Assembly (NCBI RefSeq): GCF_026163685.1
Contig: NZ_JAOXSR010000002.1
Location: 124,001-188,000 of the forward strand
Source: Oerskovia flava
GTDB taxonomy: Bacteria > Actinomycetota > Actinomycetes > Actinomycetales > Cellulomonadaceae
Length of the DNA: 64,000 nucleotides
Reading direction: 5' to 3'
Shown here: positions 7,165 to 15,471 of the stretch, one piece after another
Numbering within the stretch: position 1 is the first letter of the stretch
How the letters are laid out: each line of letters opens with the position of its first letter
The notes under the pieces: model-generated
Database searches by the model: none
Seen by the model: the letters and a program-made list of their open reading frames with translations, nothing else
What the model was told of the DNA's origin: nothing
Translations under genes and position numbers: made by a program

Positions 7165-9114
7165 TCAGTGCAGGACGGTCGACGTGCGTTCTCCGTCCGG
7201 CCAGACCACGTCGGCAGCTCGTCCTGCCGTCGCGAGTTCGAGGGTCGGCGCCCCGGAGGGCGCCCGAGGTGCGGGGTCGTCCCGCTCGAGGGTCACGCCT
7301 CGTTCGAGAGTGACCAGTGCGGCGACCCAGGTGCCGGGGGCGACGACGAAGTCGGCCCACGGGGTGCGGCCGTGCCGGCCGAGGGGCGAGGCGTCCTCGC
7401 GGTCCTCGTGGCCGGTCGTGGCCTCGCCGCGCAGCGGGACGACCTGCGAGTCGAGCCCGTCGCCCGCCACGACCGGCCAGCCGCCGACGCGCAGGCGAGC
7501 GGACGCCGCGCCGTCGGCGAGGCGATCGACCTGCACGAGCCGGACCTCCCACGGGCCGCGCACGAGGGAGACGACGGTGAGAGTGCCGGCGTCGGTCGCG
7601 GCGCCGGGAAGCCCGGAGCCGTGGTCCCGGCCGCCGAGCTCGGCGTCGAGCCAGTGGGCGCTGACCTCGCTGGCGCCGACGCCGACCGGCACCTGGCCGG
7701 GCCGGGCGTCGATGCGGACGCCGAGCTCGCGCCAGCCGGTGCGGTGCGTGGCCCGCCCGTCCGCGTCGACGAGCGTGACGCTCTGGTCGAGGGGCGAGGT
7801 GCGGCTGCGCTCGTCGGACCAGGGTGCGGTCGCGGTGGAGTAGGCGAGGCGCGCGTACAGCGGCGAGTCACCGACCTCGTCGCCCTCGCGGGCGTGGTCG
7901 GTGCCGTGGTTGTGCACCCGCACGACGCCGTCGGCCTGCGTGCCGCTGACGATCCACCCCGGTGCCTGCACCGTGCGCAGGACGTTGCCGCGCTCGATCG
8001 GCAGCGGCTCCTCCGTCGCGGTCCACACGGGGTGGTCGGCGGGCAGCGCGAGGCCGAGCATGCCCTTGCTCGCCCAGTAGGGTGAGCCGGGTCCGGTGTA
8101 CGACTGGGAGATCGGCAGCCACTCGTGGTGCCAGCCCTGGGAGAGCAGGCCGCGCTCGTCGGGGGCGCCGTGCGTGACGAAGTGGTCGACGACGCCGGAT
8201 GCGGCGCGGCGCAGCAGCCCGGGGGAGAGCGAGGGGACGTCGGCGATCGCCCCGACCCAGAACGGCGCGGCGGCGGCGAAGCGGTAGGTCAGCGAGCGAC
8301 CCTGCAGCAGCGGGGAGCCGTCGGCGCCCACGAGGGCGACGGCGTCGGTGAGGAAGCGGTCGAGGCGTGCCACGTCGCGCTCGCGGCGGTCGGCGGCGAG
8401 GTCCTGCGCGCCGCGCATCCGCGCCCAGAGCGTGGGGTAGACGTGCAGCGCCCAGCCGTTGTAGTGGTCGAAGGACCGCTCCGGCCCGTCGGCGAGCCAG
8501 CCGTCGGCGCGTTCGAACGAGTCGTGGGTGGCGAGGTCCGCGGCCATCTCGTCGAGCGAGTGGGGTCCGCCGACCGAGCGCAGGAACGTCTGGACGACGA
8601 GCCGGAACCAGACCCAGTTGATGCGCGGGTAGGTGTCGTCGCCCACGGCCTCGGCGAGGTAGTCGACGAGCTGTTCCTGGACGAGGGGGGACAGGCCGTC
8701 CCAGATCCACGGGCGGGTGAGGTCGAGGACGAGCGCGAGCGACGCGGCCTCGACCTTGGCCTGGGCGTGCTCCGACAGCCGCAGCCACCGGTCCGCGGCG
8801 TGCGGGTCGGAGCCGGCGGCGAGGCCGTCGGCGTACCACTGCGCGTAGCCGTGCGGGTCGGCGCCGTGCTCGCCCGCGAGGCGGAACCCGGCGAGGAGGA
8901 AGGTGCGCGCGAAGCCCTCGAGGCCGTCGATCGACCGGCCGTAGCCGCCCTCGGGGCCGGGCAGCGTGATCCGTGCGTGGCCCGACGAGGCGAAGGGACG
9001 GACCGAGGCGAGCAGGTGGTCCGCGAACGCGGCCCACCGTGCACGGTCCCACCCGGTCAGGGGGCTCGTGGTGGTGGGCTCGGTCGTGCGTGACCCGGTG
9101 CCCTCGAGCGTCAT
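7165..9114 (-). CDS. DUF2264 domain protein, probable intracellular glycoside hydrolase
   Basis: The 649-aa protein has no signal peptide. Its N-terminal two thirds match DUF2264, an (alpha/alpha)-barrel-like family, with landmarks GPEGGYGRSIDGLEGFARTF near residue 55, GHARITLPGP, HYNGWALHVYPTLWARM and GWHHEWLPISQSYTGPGSPYWASKG near residue 320. The C-terminal third is beta-rich. DUF2264 proteins are typical of plant-polysaccharide loci. To my recollection the family includes the GH154 beta-glucuronidases that act on arabinogalactan side chains, which would suit this operon. It is the first gene of the leftward operon. The ATG at 9114 is chosen because of GGAGGA 6 bases upstream; an upstream in-frame extension to 9252 would run across the promoter. 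Confidence 0.8.
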   Translation of the reverse strand: MTLEGTGSRTTEPTTTSPLTGWDRARWAAFADHLLASVRPFASSGHARITLPGPEGGYGRSIDGLEGFARTFLLAGFRLAGEHGADPHGYAQWYADGLAAGSDPHAADRWLRLSEHAQAKVEAASLALVLDLTRPWIWDGLSPLVQEQLVDYLAEAVGDDTYPRINWVWFRLVVQTFLRSVGGPHSLDEMAADLATHDSFERADGWLADGPERSFDHYNGWALHVYPTLWARMRGAQDLAADRRERDVARLDRFLTDAVALVGADGSPLLQGRSLTYRFAAAAPFWVGAIADVPSLSPGLLRRAASGVVDHFVTHGAPDERGLLSQGWHHEWLPISQSYTGPGSPYWASKGMLGLALPADHPVWTATEEPLPIERGNVLRTVQAPGWIVSGTQADGVVRVHNHGTDHAREGDEVGDSPLYARLAYSTATAPWSDERSRTSPLDQSVTLVDADGRATHRTGWRELGVRIDARPGQVPVGVGASEVSAHWLDAELGGRDHGSGLPGAATDAGTLTVVSLVRGPWEVRLVQVDRLADGAASARLRVGGWPVVAGDGLDSQVVPLRGEATTGHEDREDASPLGRHGRTPWADFVVAPGTWVAALVTLERGVTLERDDPAPRAPSGAPTLELATAGRAADVVWPDGERTSTVLH

Positions 9115-9211
9115 TGCGTCCTCCGTCGACGTCTGCGTCGTCCTGCCGTACTGGTCGTCGTGCTCGTCCTGAGCGATGCGTCCGTGTGAGCGTTCACCGA
9201 ACACATCCGGA

Positions 9212-9276
9212 GTCAATCGCTCAGAAACAGGTACTGTCAAGCACGTAGCCATTCTGTTATGATCGTTTCCGTTCGC
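9212..9276. promoter_or_regulatory. divergent promoter region with candidate regulator site
   Basis: On the minus strand TTGACA (9240-9235) is followed after 17 bases by ATTGAC (9217-9212), a good -35 with a weak -10 for the leftward operon. On the plus strand TATGAT (9258-9263) is a near-consensus -10, with CTGTCA (9234-9239) as its -35. Directly over the plus-strand start region lies GATCGTTTCCGTTCGC (9261-9276). This resembles GATCGTTTGTGTTTGTTCGC at 22112-22131, upstream of the GH43 gene. It is a candidate operator for the regulator encoded at 11397. Confidence 0.55.
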
Positions 9277-9375
9277 TTAGCAACCATCCGTGGTCGTTAT
9301 CGGACACGCACGTCCACCCAGGGGATCGCGATGTCGCGATCGTCCCGCCGGAGCCCAGATCCTCGACGGAGAGCG

Positions 9376-11325
9376 ATGTCCAGCCAGTTCACCGGCCCAC
9401 TCGCGGCGGCGTTCGCGCCGCGCCTGACCCCCTCGCGCCCGGACGCGCTCGCGCGCCTTCTCCTCGACCCGGACCGGGCCCTTCCCGTGCCGTCCTCGAG
9501 CGCGCGCACGGTGTGGGACCTCGACCGGGGCACGGCCGACGCCACGACGCTGCGGGCCGTGCTCACCCGCGCCGAGAAGGACCTCGATCGGCCGTGGCCG
9601 CTCCCGCTCGCGAGCACGGCCGCGCGGCTGCACCGCGACGGCGACCGCGCGACGCACGAGGCGCTCGTCTTCGAGCGCCAGGAGCGGCTCTCCCGGGCCG
9701 TCGTCGCGGCCGCCGCCACGCACACGGACCGCTGGACCGATGAGGTCGCCGACGGGCTCTGGCAGCTGTGCGAGCAGAGCTCCTGGTGCTGGCCGGCCCA
9801 CGACGACACCCGCGCCGTCCAGGGCTGGGTGCTGCCCGCCGTCGACCGCCCGTTCCTGGACCTCGGCGCGGGGGAGGTGGCCGGCCAGCTCGCCTGGGCC
9901 GACCAGGTGCTCGGCGACGTGCTCGACGCGCGGTACCCGGGCGTGCGCGCGCGGGTGCGCCACGAGGTTCGCACCCGTGTGCTCATCCCCTTCCTCGACC
10001 GGCGCGACTGGCACTGGCTCGGGCTCGACGGCGACGCGCACAACTGGAACCCGTGGATCCACGGCAACGTGCTCGTCGCCGCGCTGCGCCTGCTCGACGA
10101 CCCGGACGACGCCGCGCTGCGCGCCCACGTCGTGGACCTCGTGGTGGAGGGGATCGACCGCTACGTCGCCGTCCTGCCCGTCGACGGGGCCATCGACGAG
10201 GGCTACTCGTACTGGTGGAACGGCGCGTGCCGTGCGGTCGAGGCGCTCGACCTGCTCGCGCACGCCACGGGCGGTTCGCTCGATGCTCTCGCGCCCGGCG
10301 GAGCCGCCGGTCTGCGCGCCACGCTCGCCTTCCCGCACCGCATGCACCTCGGCGGCGACTGGTACCTCAACGTCGCCGACGGCCCTGCCCGGCCGCCCGC
10401 CGAGCAGCCGTGGCACGCGCTGCACCGCGCCGCCCGCCGGGCGGGGGACGACGAAGCGCGCGACCACGCGGCGTCGTACCGCGTACCCGGAGCGCCGGTC
10501 GCCGACGAGCGCTCCGGCCTCGGTCGTCTGCTGCGCGCCGTCACCGACCCCGCGTGGTGCGCCGCACCGCGGGCCACCGCGCCGCTGCCGCGCGACGTGT
10601 GGCTCGGCTCGACCCAGGTGCTCCTCGCCCGCGAGCACCCCGGCACGCCCCGCGGGCTGGCGCTCGCGGCGAAGGGCGGCCACAACGGCGAGAACCACAA
10701 CCACAACGACGTCGGCTCGTTCGTCGTGGCCTCGGACGGCGTGCCCGTGCTCGTCGACGCCGGGCGCCCCACGTACACCGCGCAGACGTTCGGCCCCGAC
10801 CGGTACACGCTGTGGATGATGCAGAGCTCGTGGCACAACGTGCCCGAGGTGGCCGGCACCGCGCAGGGGACCGGGGCGCAGCACGCGGCCCGCGACGTCG
10901 CCGCCCGGACCGACCCGGACGTCGCCGGGCTCGCGCTGGACCTGGCCGGGGCGTACCCGGTACCGGGGCTCACGTCCTGGCGGCGCGAGGTGCGCCTCGA
11001 GCGCGAGCCGGCCCGCGTCGTCGTGCACGACGCCTGGGACCTGGCGGGCGCGACGACGGACGAGCGGTCGGCCCCGACGTCGGTCCGGTTGCTCGTCGCG
11101 GGCGAGGTCCGTCCGGGCACGGGCGGGGCGCTCGTGCTCCCGCTCGACGGTGCGACGCCCGTGCGCCTGACCTGGCCCGTGGACGTCGCCGTGCAGGTGC
11201 ACGTGCAGGAGCTGGACGACCCGATGCTCTCGGACGTCTGGGGGCAGCGGCTCACGCGGCTCGACCTGGACGCGAGCGGTCGGGACGAGCTGACCGTGGT
11301 CGTCGAGCAGGACGGCACCGGATGA
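9376..11325 (+). CDS. cytoplasmic heparinase II/III-like polysaccharide lyase
   Basis: The 649-aa protein has no signal peptide. Its N-terminal half is an alpha/alpha-toroid-like domain with HNWNPWIHGNVLVAALRLL near residue 220 and YSYWWNGACRAVEAL near residue 277. The C-terminal half is the heparinase II/III beta-sandwich with GGHNGENHNHNDVGSF near residue 437, the usual His/Asn-rich active-site segment. The family cleaves uronate-containing oligosaccharides by beta-elimination (oligoalginate, heparosan and related). Being intracellular, it probably acts on imported oligomers and supplies unsaturated uronate to GH88. The ATG at 9376 follows GGAGAG. An upstream in-frame start at 9259 overlaps the promoter and is unlikely. 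The exact linkage cut is unknown. Confidence 0.82.
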   Translation: MSSQFTGPLAAAFAPRLTPSRPDALARLLLDPDRALPVPSSSARTVWDLDRGTADATTLRAVLTRAEKDLDRPWPLPLASTAARLHRDGDRATHEALVFERQERLSRAVVAAAATHTDRWTDEVADGLWQLCEQSSWCWPAHDDTRAVQGWVLPAVDRPFLDLGAGEVAGQLAWADQVLGDVLDARYPGVRARVRHEVRTRVLIPFLDRRDWHWLGLDGDAHNWNPWIHGNVLVAALRLLDDPDDAALRAHVVDLVVEGIDRYVAVLPVDGAIDEGYSYWWNGACRAVEALDLLAHATGGSLDALAPGGAAGLRATLAFPHRMHLGGDWYLNVADGPARPPAEQPWHALHRAARRAGDDEARDHAASYRVPGAPVADERSGLGRLLRAVTDPAWCAAPRATAPLPRDVWLGSTQVLLAREHPGTPRGLALAAKGGHNGENHNHNDVGSFVVASDGVPVLVDAGRPTYTAQTFGPDRYTLWMMQSSWHNVPEVAGTAQGTGAQHAARDVAARTDPDVAGLALDLAGAYPVPGLTSWRREVRLEREPARVVVHDAWDLAGATTDERSAPTSVRLLVAGEVRPGTGGALVLPLDGATPVRLTWPVDVAVQVHVQELDDPMLSDVWGQRLTRLDLDASGRDELTVVVEQDGTG

Positions 11326-11396
11326 ACCACCACGACATCGCTCACGACCACGACACTGCCGAAGACGACAGCACGGCCGAAGACAGGGGAGACCAC

Positions 11397-12488
11397 GTGA
11401 CCACCGAACAGGCTCAGCGCGCGCCGCTCGCCGCGGAGCGCCGGGCGCACGTGCTCGCCGCGCTCGAGCGGGAGGGTGTCGTGCGCGTCGCCGACCTCAC
11501 CGACGAGCTCGGCGTGACCGCCGTGACGATCCGCCGCGACATCGCGACCCTCGAACGGGAAGGGCTGCTGGCGCGGGTGCACGGCGGCGCCGTCGCGGCG
11601 TCGGGCGACCACCGTGCGGGTGACCCGGCGATCACGGCGACGATCGGTGTGCTCGTGCCGTCGCTCGACTACTACTGGCCGGGCGTCGTGCGCGGGATGG
11701 AGATCGAGGCGCGCAAGCACGGTCTGAAGATCGTGCTGCGCGGCTCGTCCTACGAGGCCGCGGACGAGCGGCCCACCCTGCAGCGCCTCGTGGAGTCCGA
11801 GAACCTGCGCGGCCTGGTCCTGGCGCCGCGCACCGACGGCCCGCACGCGCAGGAGATGGTGCAGTGGCTGGCGCGCTCGGGGGTGCCGCACGTGCTCGTC
11901 GAGCGCGAGGCCGCGCTCGCGCCGCACCGCGAGGCGCTCGAGTCCGTGGTCTCCGACCACGCGCTCGGGGCGCTCATGGCGGTGCACCACCTGGCCGACC
12001 TCGGGCACCGGCGCGTCGCGCTCGTGCTGTCGCGGCTCTCGCCGACGTCGCGCAAGATCGCGGCGGGCTGGCGGGCGGCGTGCGCCGACCTGGGGCTGTC
12101 GACCGACGAGCACTTCGAGCGCCTCGCCCCGGACCGGCACGAGCCGGGCTTCCCGCGGGTCGTCGAGGAGGTCGTCGAGACCGCGCTGTCGTCGGGCACG
12201 ACGGCGCTGCTCGCCCACTCCGACCCGGAAGCGTTCGCGATCGTCCAGCACGCGCAGGACCGCGGGCTGTCGGTCCCGGGAGACCTGTCGGTCGTCGCGT
12301 ACGACGACGAGGTGGCGGGCCTGTTCAGCCCGGCGCTGACGGCGGTGCGCCCGCCGCGCTCGGCCGTCGGGCACGCGGCGGTCGACCTGCTCGTCAAGCG
12401 GCTGGAGGACCCGTCGCGCGCGGTGCACCGCGTTGCGATCAGCCCGCGTCTGGTCGTGCGCGAGTCGACGGGGCCCGTGCGCGCCTGA
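11397..12488 (+). CDS. transcriptional regulator: DeoR-type HTH joined to a LacI-type sugar-binding domain
   Basis: This 363-aa protein starts with a DeoR-like helix-turn-helix (ERRAHVLAALEREG, ELGVTAVTIRRDIATLEREG, then VHGGA). It does not continue into the DeoR sugar-phosphate domain. From about residue 80 it has a LacI/periplasmic-binding-like effector domain (TIGVLVPSLDYYWPGVVRGMEIEA, RGLVLAPRT, HLADLGHRRVALV, SVVAYDDEVAGLFSPALTAVRPPR). It is probably the local repressor, sensing a sugar rather than a sugar phosphate. The GTG at 11397 has AGGGGAG at good spacing. An ATG at 11322 overlaps the preceding stop (ATGA) and would add a His/Asp-rich tail, so either start is possible. Confidence 0.85.
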   Translation: MTTEQAQRAPLAAERRAHVLAALEREGVVRVADLTDELGVTAVTIRRDIATLEREGLLARVHGGAVAASGDHRAGDPAITATIGVLVPSLDYYWPGVVRGMEIEARKHGLKIVLRGSSYEAADERPTLQRLVESENLRGLVLAPRTDGPHAQEMVQWLARSGVPHVLVEREAALAPHREALESVVSDHALGALMAVHHLADLGHRRVALVLSRLSPTSRKIAAGWRAACADLGLSTDEHFERLAPDRHEPGFPRVVEEVVETALSSGTTALLAHSDPEAFAIVQHAQDRGLSVPGDLSVVAYDDEVAGLFSPALTAVRPPRSAVGHAAVDLLVKRLEDPSRAVHRVAISPRLVVRESTGPVRA

Positions 12489-12507
12489 CGGTTGGCGCCC
12501 GGAGGCG

Positions 12508-13893
12508 TCAGCCGTGCGCTGCCGCCAGCCGCGCCATGCCCCGCACCCCGGCCGCCTGCACTGCCTTGAACCGCCCGACGGCGTCCCGCACCTCGTCGCG
12601 CTCGCGATCGGCAGCGGTCAGCCGGGTCGGGTTGAGGGGCGTCGAGTGCGCCCACGCGGCCACGTCCGGTGCCGCCATGAAGGCCGCCGTCGAGACCGCC
12701 CCGGCGGCCTGCGCCCCGACCCACTCGGCGGGCGTCGAGAAGTACGGCGTCGCCGGGCACAGCGCGTTGAGCTCGGCCTCGCCCGACGACGGTCGCGTCG
12801 CCTCCACGTAGCCGACCAGGGCCGCCGCGAAGCACGGGAACCCGGCGCGCACGGGTTGCAGCACCATCCGTCCGGGTGACCAGACCGGCACGACCGGCCG
12901 CTGCCGCAGGCCCTCGGCCGCGCAGTGCACGACGACGGCGTCGCGCGGCACGTGCACCTGCCCGCGTTCGAGCGTCACCACGCCTGGCGAGACCCGCCGC
13001 ACGTGCCCGAGCCGCACCACGTCCTCGATCGTCCGCAGCAGCTCGAGCTCCCACCGCGCCAGCGTCGGCACGCGCGCCATGGTCGGGACCACCGCGGGTT
13101 CGATCCGCAGCATGACGCCGTCGTCCTCGAGCCGCAGGAAGAACTCGTCCACCGACGCCGCCGACGCCCCGGCCACCATGAGCGACGTCACCATGGTGAG
13201 GAACACGGCCGGGTCGGGCTGCACCACGGCCCGGTCCAGCATCCACGGCTCGCGCGGACGCACCCAGCACACGGCGTCCGGCGGCACCCCGTTCCCGAGC
13301 AGCCACACGATCGCGTCGGTCGCGGTCTTGCCCGACCCGACCACCACGAACGACCCCGCCGACCCCGCGACCGCCGGCAGCTCGCCCACCGGCACGCACG
13401 TGGCGCCGTCGGACACCTCGAACGGCGGCGGGTCCAGCGCGGGGATGCGCGGGGACAGGTAGCGGGCGTCCACGACGCGCCGTCGGACCCGCACCTCGTG
13501 CTCGACGCCGGAGTCGAGCGCCGTCACACGGCCGCCGTCCGACACCTCGTGGCCGCCGAGGAACACGAAGCGACCGCTCGGCTCGAACCGCTCGTGCAGC
13601 ACGCCGTCGTAGTAGGCGCAGACCTCGGCACCGGTGGCACGCTCGTGCAGTCCGGCCTCCGGGCCGAACGTCTGGACCGCCCCGCCGAACGGCGTGGACG
13701 CCACGCCGTAGAACGGCGACGCCTGGTGCAGCCGCACGAACGGGTACGCGTCGCGCCAGTGGCCGCCGACGGCGTCACGCCGGTCGACGAGCGTCACGTG
13801 CGCGTCGCCGTGGTCCAGCACCGCGTCGGTGAACGCCATACCGGCAGCACCCGCGCCGATGACGAGGTAGTCGGTCTCCAGGGCTCCGCCCAT
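12508..13893 (-). CDS. NAD(P)/FAD-dependent oxidoreductase (flavin-monooxygenase-like)
   Basis: The 461-aa protein has an N-terminal FAD-binding motif (YLVIGAGAAGMAFTDAVL), a HWRDAYPFVRLHQ segment like those of flavin-containing monooxygenases, and a second dinucleotide motif FVVVGSGKTATDAIVWLL near residue 180. It probably hydroxylates or oxidises a small molecule using NAD(P)H and FAD. The substrate is not recognisable. It is convergent with the regulator gene (19 bases between stops) and has no obvious tie to the sugar locus. The ATG at 13893 is chosen so that the protein begins MGGALETDYLVIG; longer in-frame starts add only Arg-rich sequence. Confidence 0.75.
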   Translation of the reverse strand: MGGALETDYLVIGAGAAGMAFTDAVLDHGDAHVTLVDRRDAVGGHWRDAYPFVRLHQASPFYGVASTPFGGAVQTFGPEAGLHERATGAEVCAYYDGVLHERFEPSGRFVFLGGHEVSDGGRVTALDSGVEHEVRVRRRVVDARYLSPRIPALDPPPFEVSDGATCVPVGELPAVAGSAGSFVVVGSGKTATDAIVWLLGNGVPPDAVCWVRPREPWMLDRAVVQPDPAVFLTMVTSLMVAGASAASVDEFFLRLEDDGVMLRIEPAVVPTMARVPTLARWELELLRTIEDVVRLGHVRRVSPGVVTLERGQVHVPRDAVVVHCAAEGLRQRPVVPVWSPGRMVLQPVRAGFPCFAAALVGYVEATRPSSGEAELNALCPATPYFSTPAEWVGAQAAGAVSTAAFMAAPDVAAWAHSTPLNPTRLTAADRERDEVRDAVGRFKAVQAAGVRGMARLAAAHG

Positions 13894-13963
13894 GGGACCA
13901 GTGTGCCTCAGCGCCCGTGTCCGCCGACAGGGTGCGCGTGCGCGCGCCACGCACCGCCACGGC

Positions 13964-15151
13964 CTACGAGCTCTCCACTGCAGCCGCGGCGGCCTGCGGT
14001 GCGATCGTCTTCAGCAGGGGCAACGCCACCAGCAGCGCAAGTGCTGTCGACGCGACGGCGACCCACACCGGCGCCAGGACGCCGTACCCGGCGGTGAGGG
14101 CTGCCGCTGCGATCGCAGGGCCCGCGGCCGCGCCGAGGTTCAGTGCGGCGGTCGCGTACGAACCGCCCATCGTCGGTGCGCCGGTGGCTGCGTAGAGCAC
14201 CCGCGAGATCAACGTGCTCCCCACCGCGAACGCCAGAATGCCCTGGATCAGCAGGAGACCGAGCAGCAGCACGGGATGACTCGCGAGCAGCGCCGTCGCG
14301 ATCCACCCCAGCAGGAGGAGGGGCCCTCCTCCGGCGATGACGAGGCCGGGACGCCCGTCGGAGAGACGTCCCGCGAGCGTGACGCCGAGGAAGGAGCCGA
14401 GACCGAAGAGCACGAGTGCCACGGAGACCCACGTCTCGGCGAGGTCAGCCGTGTCGGTGACGATCGGTGCCAAGAAGGTGAAGACGGCGAACGTGCCGCC
14501 GTTGACCAACGCTCCGAGGAGCATCGCCAGAAGCACCCTGGGCGCCCGAAGCTGCACGAGCTCGGACCGCAGCGTGGGGCCGCCGACAGCCCGCGCGGCC
14601 TCGACGGACCTGCGGGGAATGCTCCTCGCGATGCTCAGCGTGGCGGGGACGCACAGCAGGACGATCGCCCAGAAGGTCGCCCGCCAACCGAGCGCGGAGC
14701 CGAGCAGCGACCCGGCCGGGACGCCCGCGACCACCGCGATCGTCGTGCCCGACAGAAGGACCGACAGTGCCCGGCCCTTCTGATGCGGTGCGACGAGTCT
14801 GGTCGCGGCGCTCAGCGCGACTGCCAGGAACCCGGCGTTGGCCAGCGCAGCGATCACACGCGTGAGGAAGAGGAGGGAGAAGTGGGCCGTCGTTGCGGCG
14901 ACGACGTGGCACAGCGCGAACACGAGGACGCACGCGAGCAACGTGGCACGTTCCGGCCAGCGGCGGGCGAGCGCCGCCATGGCGGGTGCGCCGACGACCA
15001 TTCCGATTGCGAAGGCCGACGTCAACAGGCCGGCGGTGCCGACCGAGACGTCGAGGTCCGCAGCGATGTCCGGCACGAGGCCGGCGAGCATGAATTCCGA
15101 GGTGCCCATGACGAAGACGGCCAGGGCAAGCAGGTAGAGAACAGAAGGCAT
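13964..15151 (-). CDS. MFS exporter of the Cmx/CmrA chloramphenicol-efflux type
   Basis: The 395-aa protein has twelve predicted membrane helices. It begins MPSVLYLLALAVFVMGTSEFMLAGLVPDI, followed by SVGTAGLLTSAFAIGMVVGAP, RVIAALANAGFLAVAL and ALSVLLSGTTIAVVAGVPAG, all characteristic of Cmx/CmlR-like DHA1 pumps that export chloramphenicol by proton antiport. Length is normal for the family. A ribosome-binding-like GGAG precedes the ATG. A 26-codon reading frame with its own Shine-Dalgarno lies 114 bases upstream (start to start 195 bases), suggesting induction by ribosome stalling. Actual drug specificity cannot be read from the sequence. Confidence 0.85.
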   Translation of the reverse strand: MPSVLYLLALAVFVMGTSEFMLAGLVPDIAADLDVSVGTAGLLTSAFAIGMVVGAPAMAALARRWPERATLLACVLVFALCHVVAATTAHFSLLFLTRVIAALANAGFLAVALSAATRLVAPHQKGRALSVLLSGTTIAVVAGVPAGSLLGSALGWRATFWAIVLLCVPATLSIARSIPRRSVEAARAVGGPTLRSELVQLRAPRVLLAMLLGALVNGGTFAVFTFLAPIVTDTADLAETWVSVALVLFGLGSFLGVTLAGRLSDGRPGLVIAGGGPLLLLGWIATALLASHPVLLLGLLLIQGILAFAVGSTLISRVLYAATGAPTMGGSYATAALNLGAAAGPAIAAAALTAGYGVLAPVWVAVASTALALLVALPLLKTIAPQAAAAAVESS

Positions 15152-15265
15152 CGAGGACTCCGAGGTGAGAGAACGAGGAGAGGACTTCTCGTCACCGCGG
15201 TCAGCACGCCCGAGATCGCCTCGGCGTCGCCCGTGCGCAGGCGCGACAGGGAGGGGGCTAGATGC

Positions 15266-15346
15266 TCAGTGGCTCGGGGCTGACGGCGTGACCGGCAGCC
15301 CTCGTGTGGACGCCTCGGGGCTCGACATGGCACAGACGTTACTCAT
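15266..15346 (-). CDS. putative 26-aa leader peptide upstream of the Cmx-like exporter
   Basis: An ATG preceded by GGGGAGG at normal spacing opens a 26-codon frame (MSNVCAMSSPEASTRGLPVT, then PSAPSH) that ends 114 bases before the exporter start on the same strand. The position, small size and good ribosome-binding site suit a regulatory leader of the kind known upstream of antibiotic-export genes such as cmlA. No homologue is recognised, and coding by chance is possible in a short GC-rich frame. Confidence 0.4.
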   Translation of the reverse strand: MSNVCAMSSPEASTRGLPVTPSAPSH

Positions 15347-15410
15347 GACCTGCGCCTCCCCGCGAACCGGCGGGTGCGGACCCCGTGCACCCGTGCACAT
15401 CGCCCACGAC

Positions 15411-15453
15411 GACGGGCCCGTCCCTCGCACCAGGTGCGAGGGACGGGCCCGTC
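15411..15453 (-). terminator. long hairpin terminator after the GH59 gene
   Basis: A perfect 21-bp inverted repeat (15411-15431 with 15433-15453, one base between) begins 18 bases past the GH59 stop in the direction of transcription. It lacks a T-tract, as is common in high-GC actinobacteria. It should isolate the Cmx-like gene and its leader from the GH43-GH59 transcript. Confidence 0.75.
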
Positions 15454-15471
15454 GGTCTGCTCGGTCGAGCG

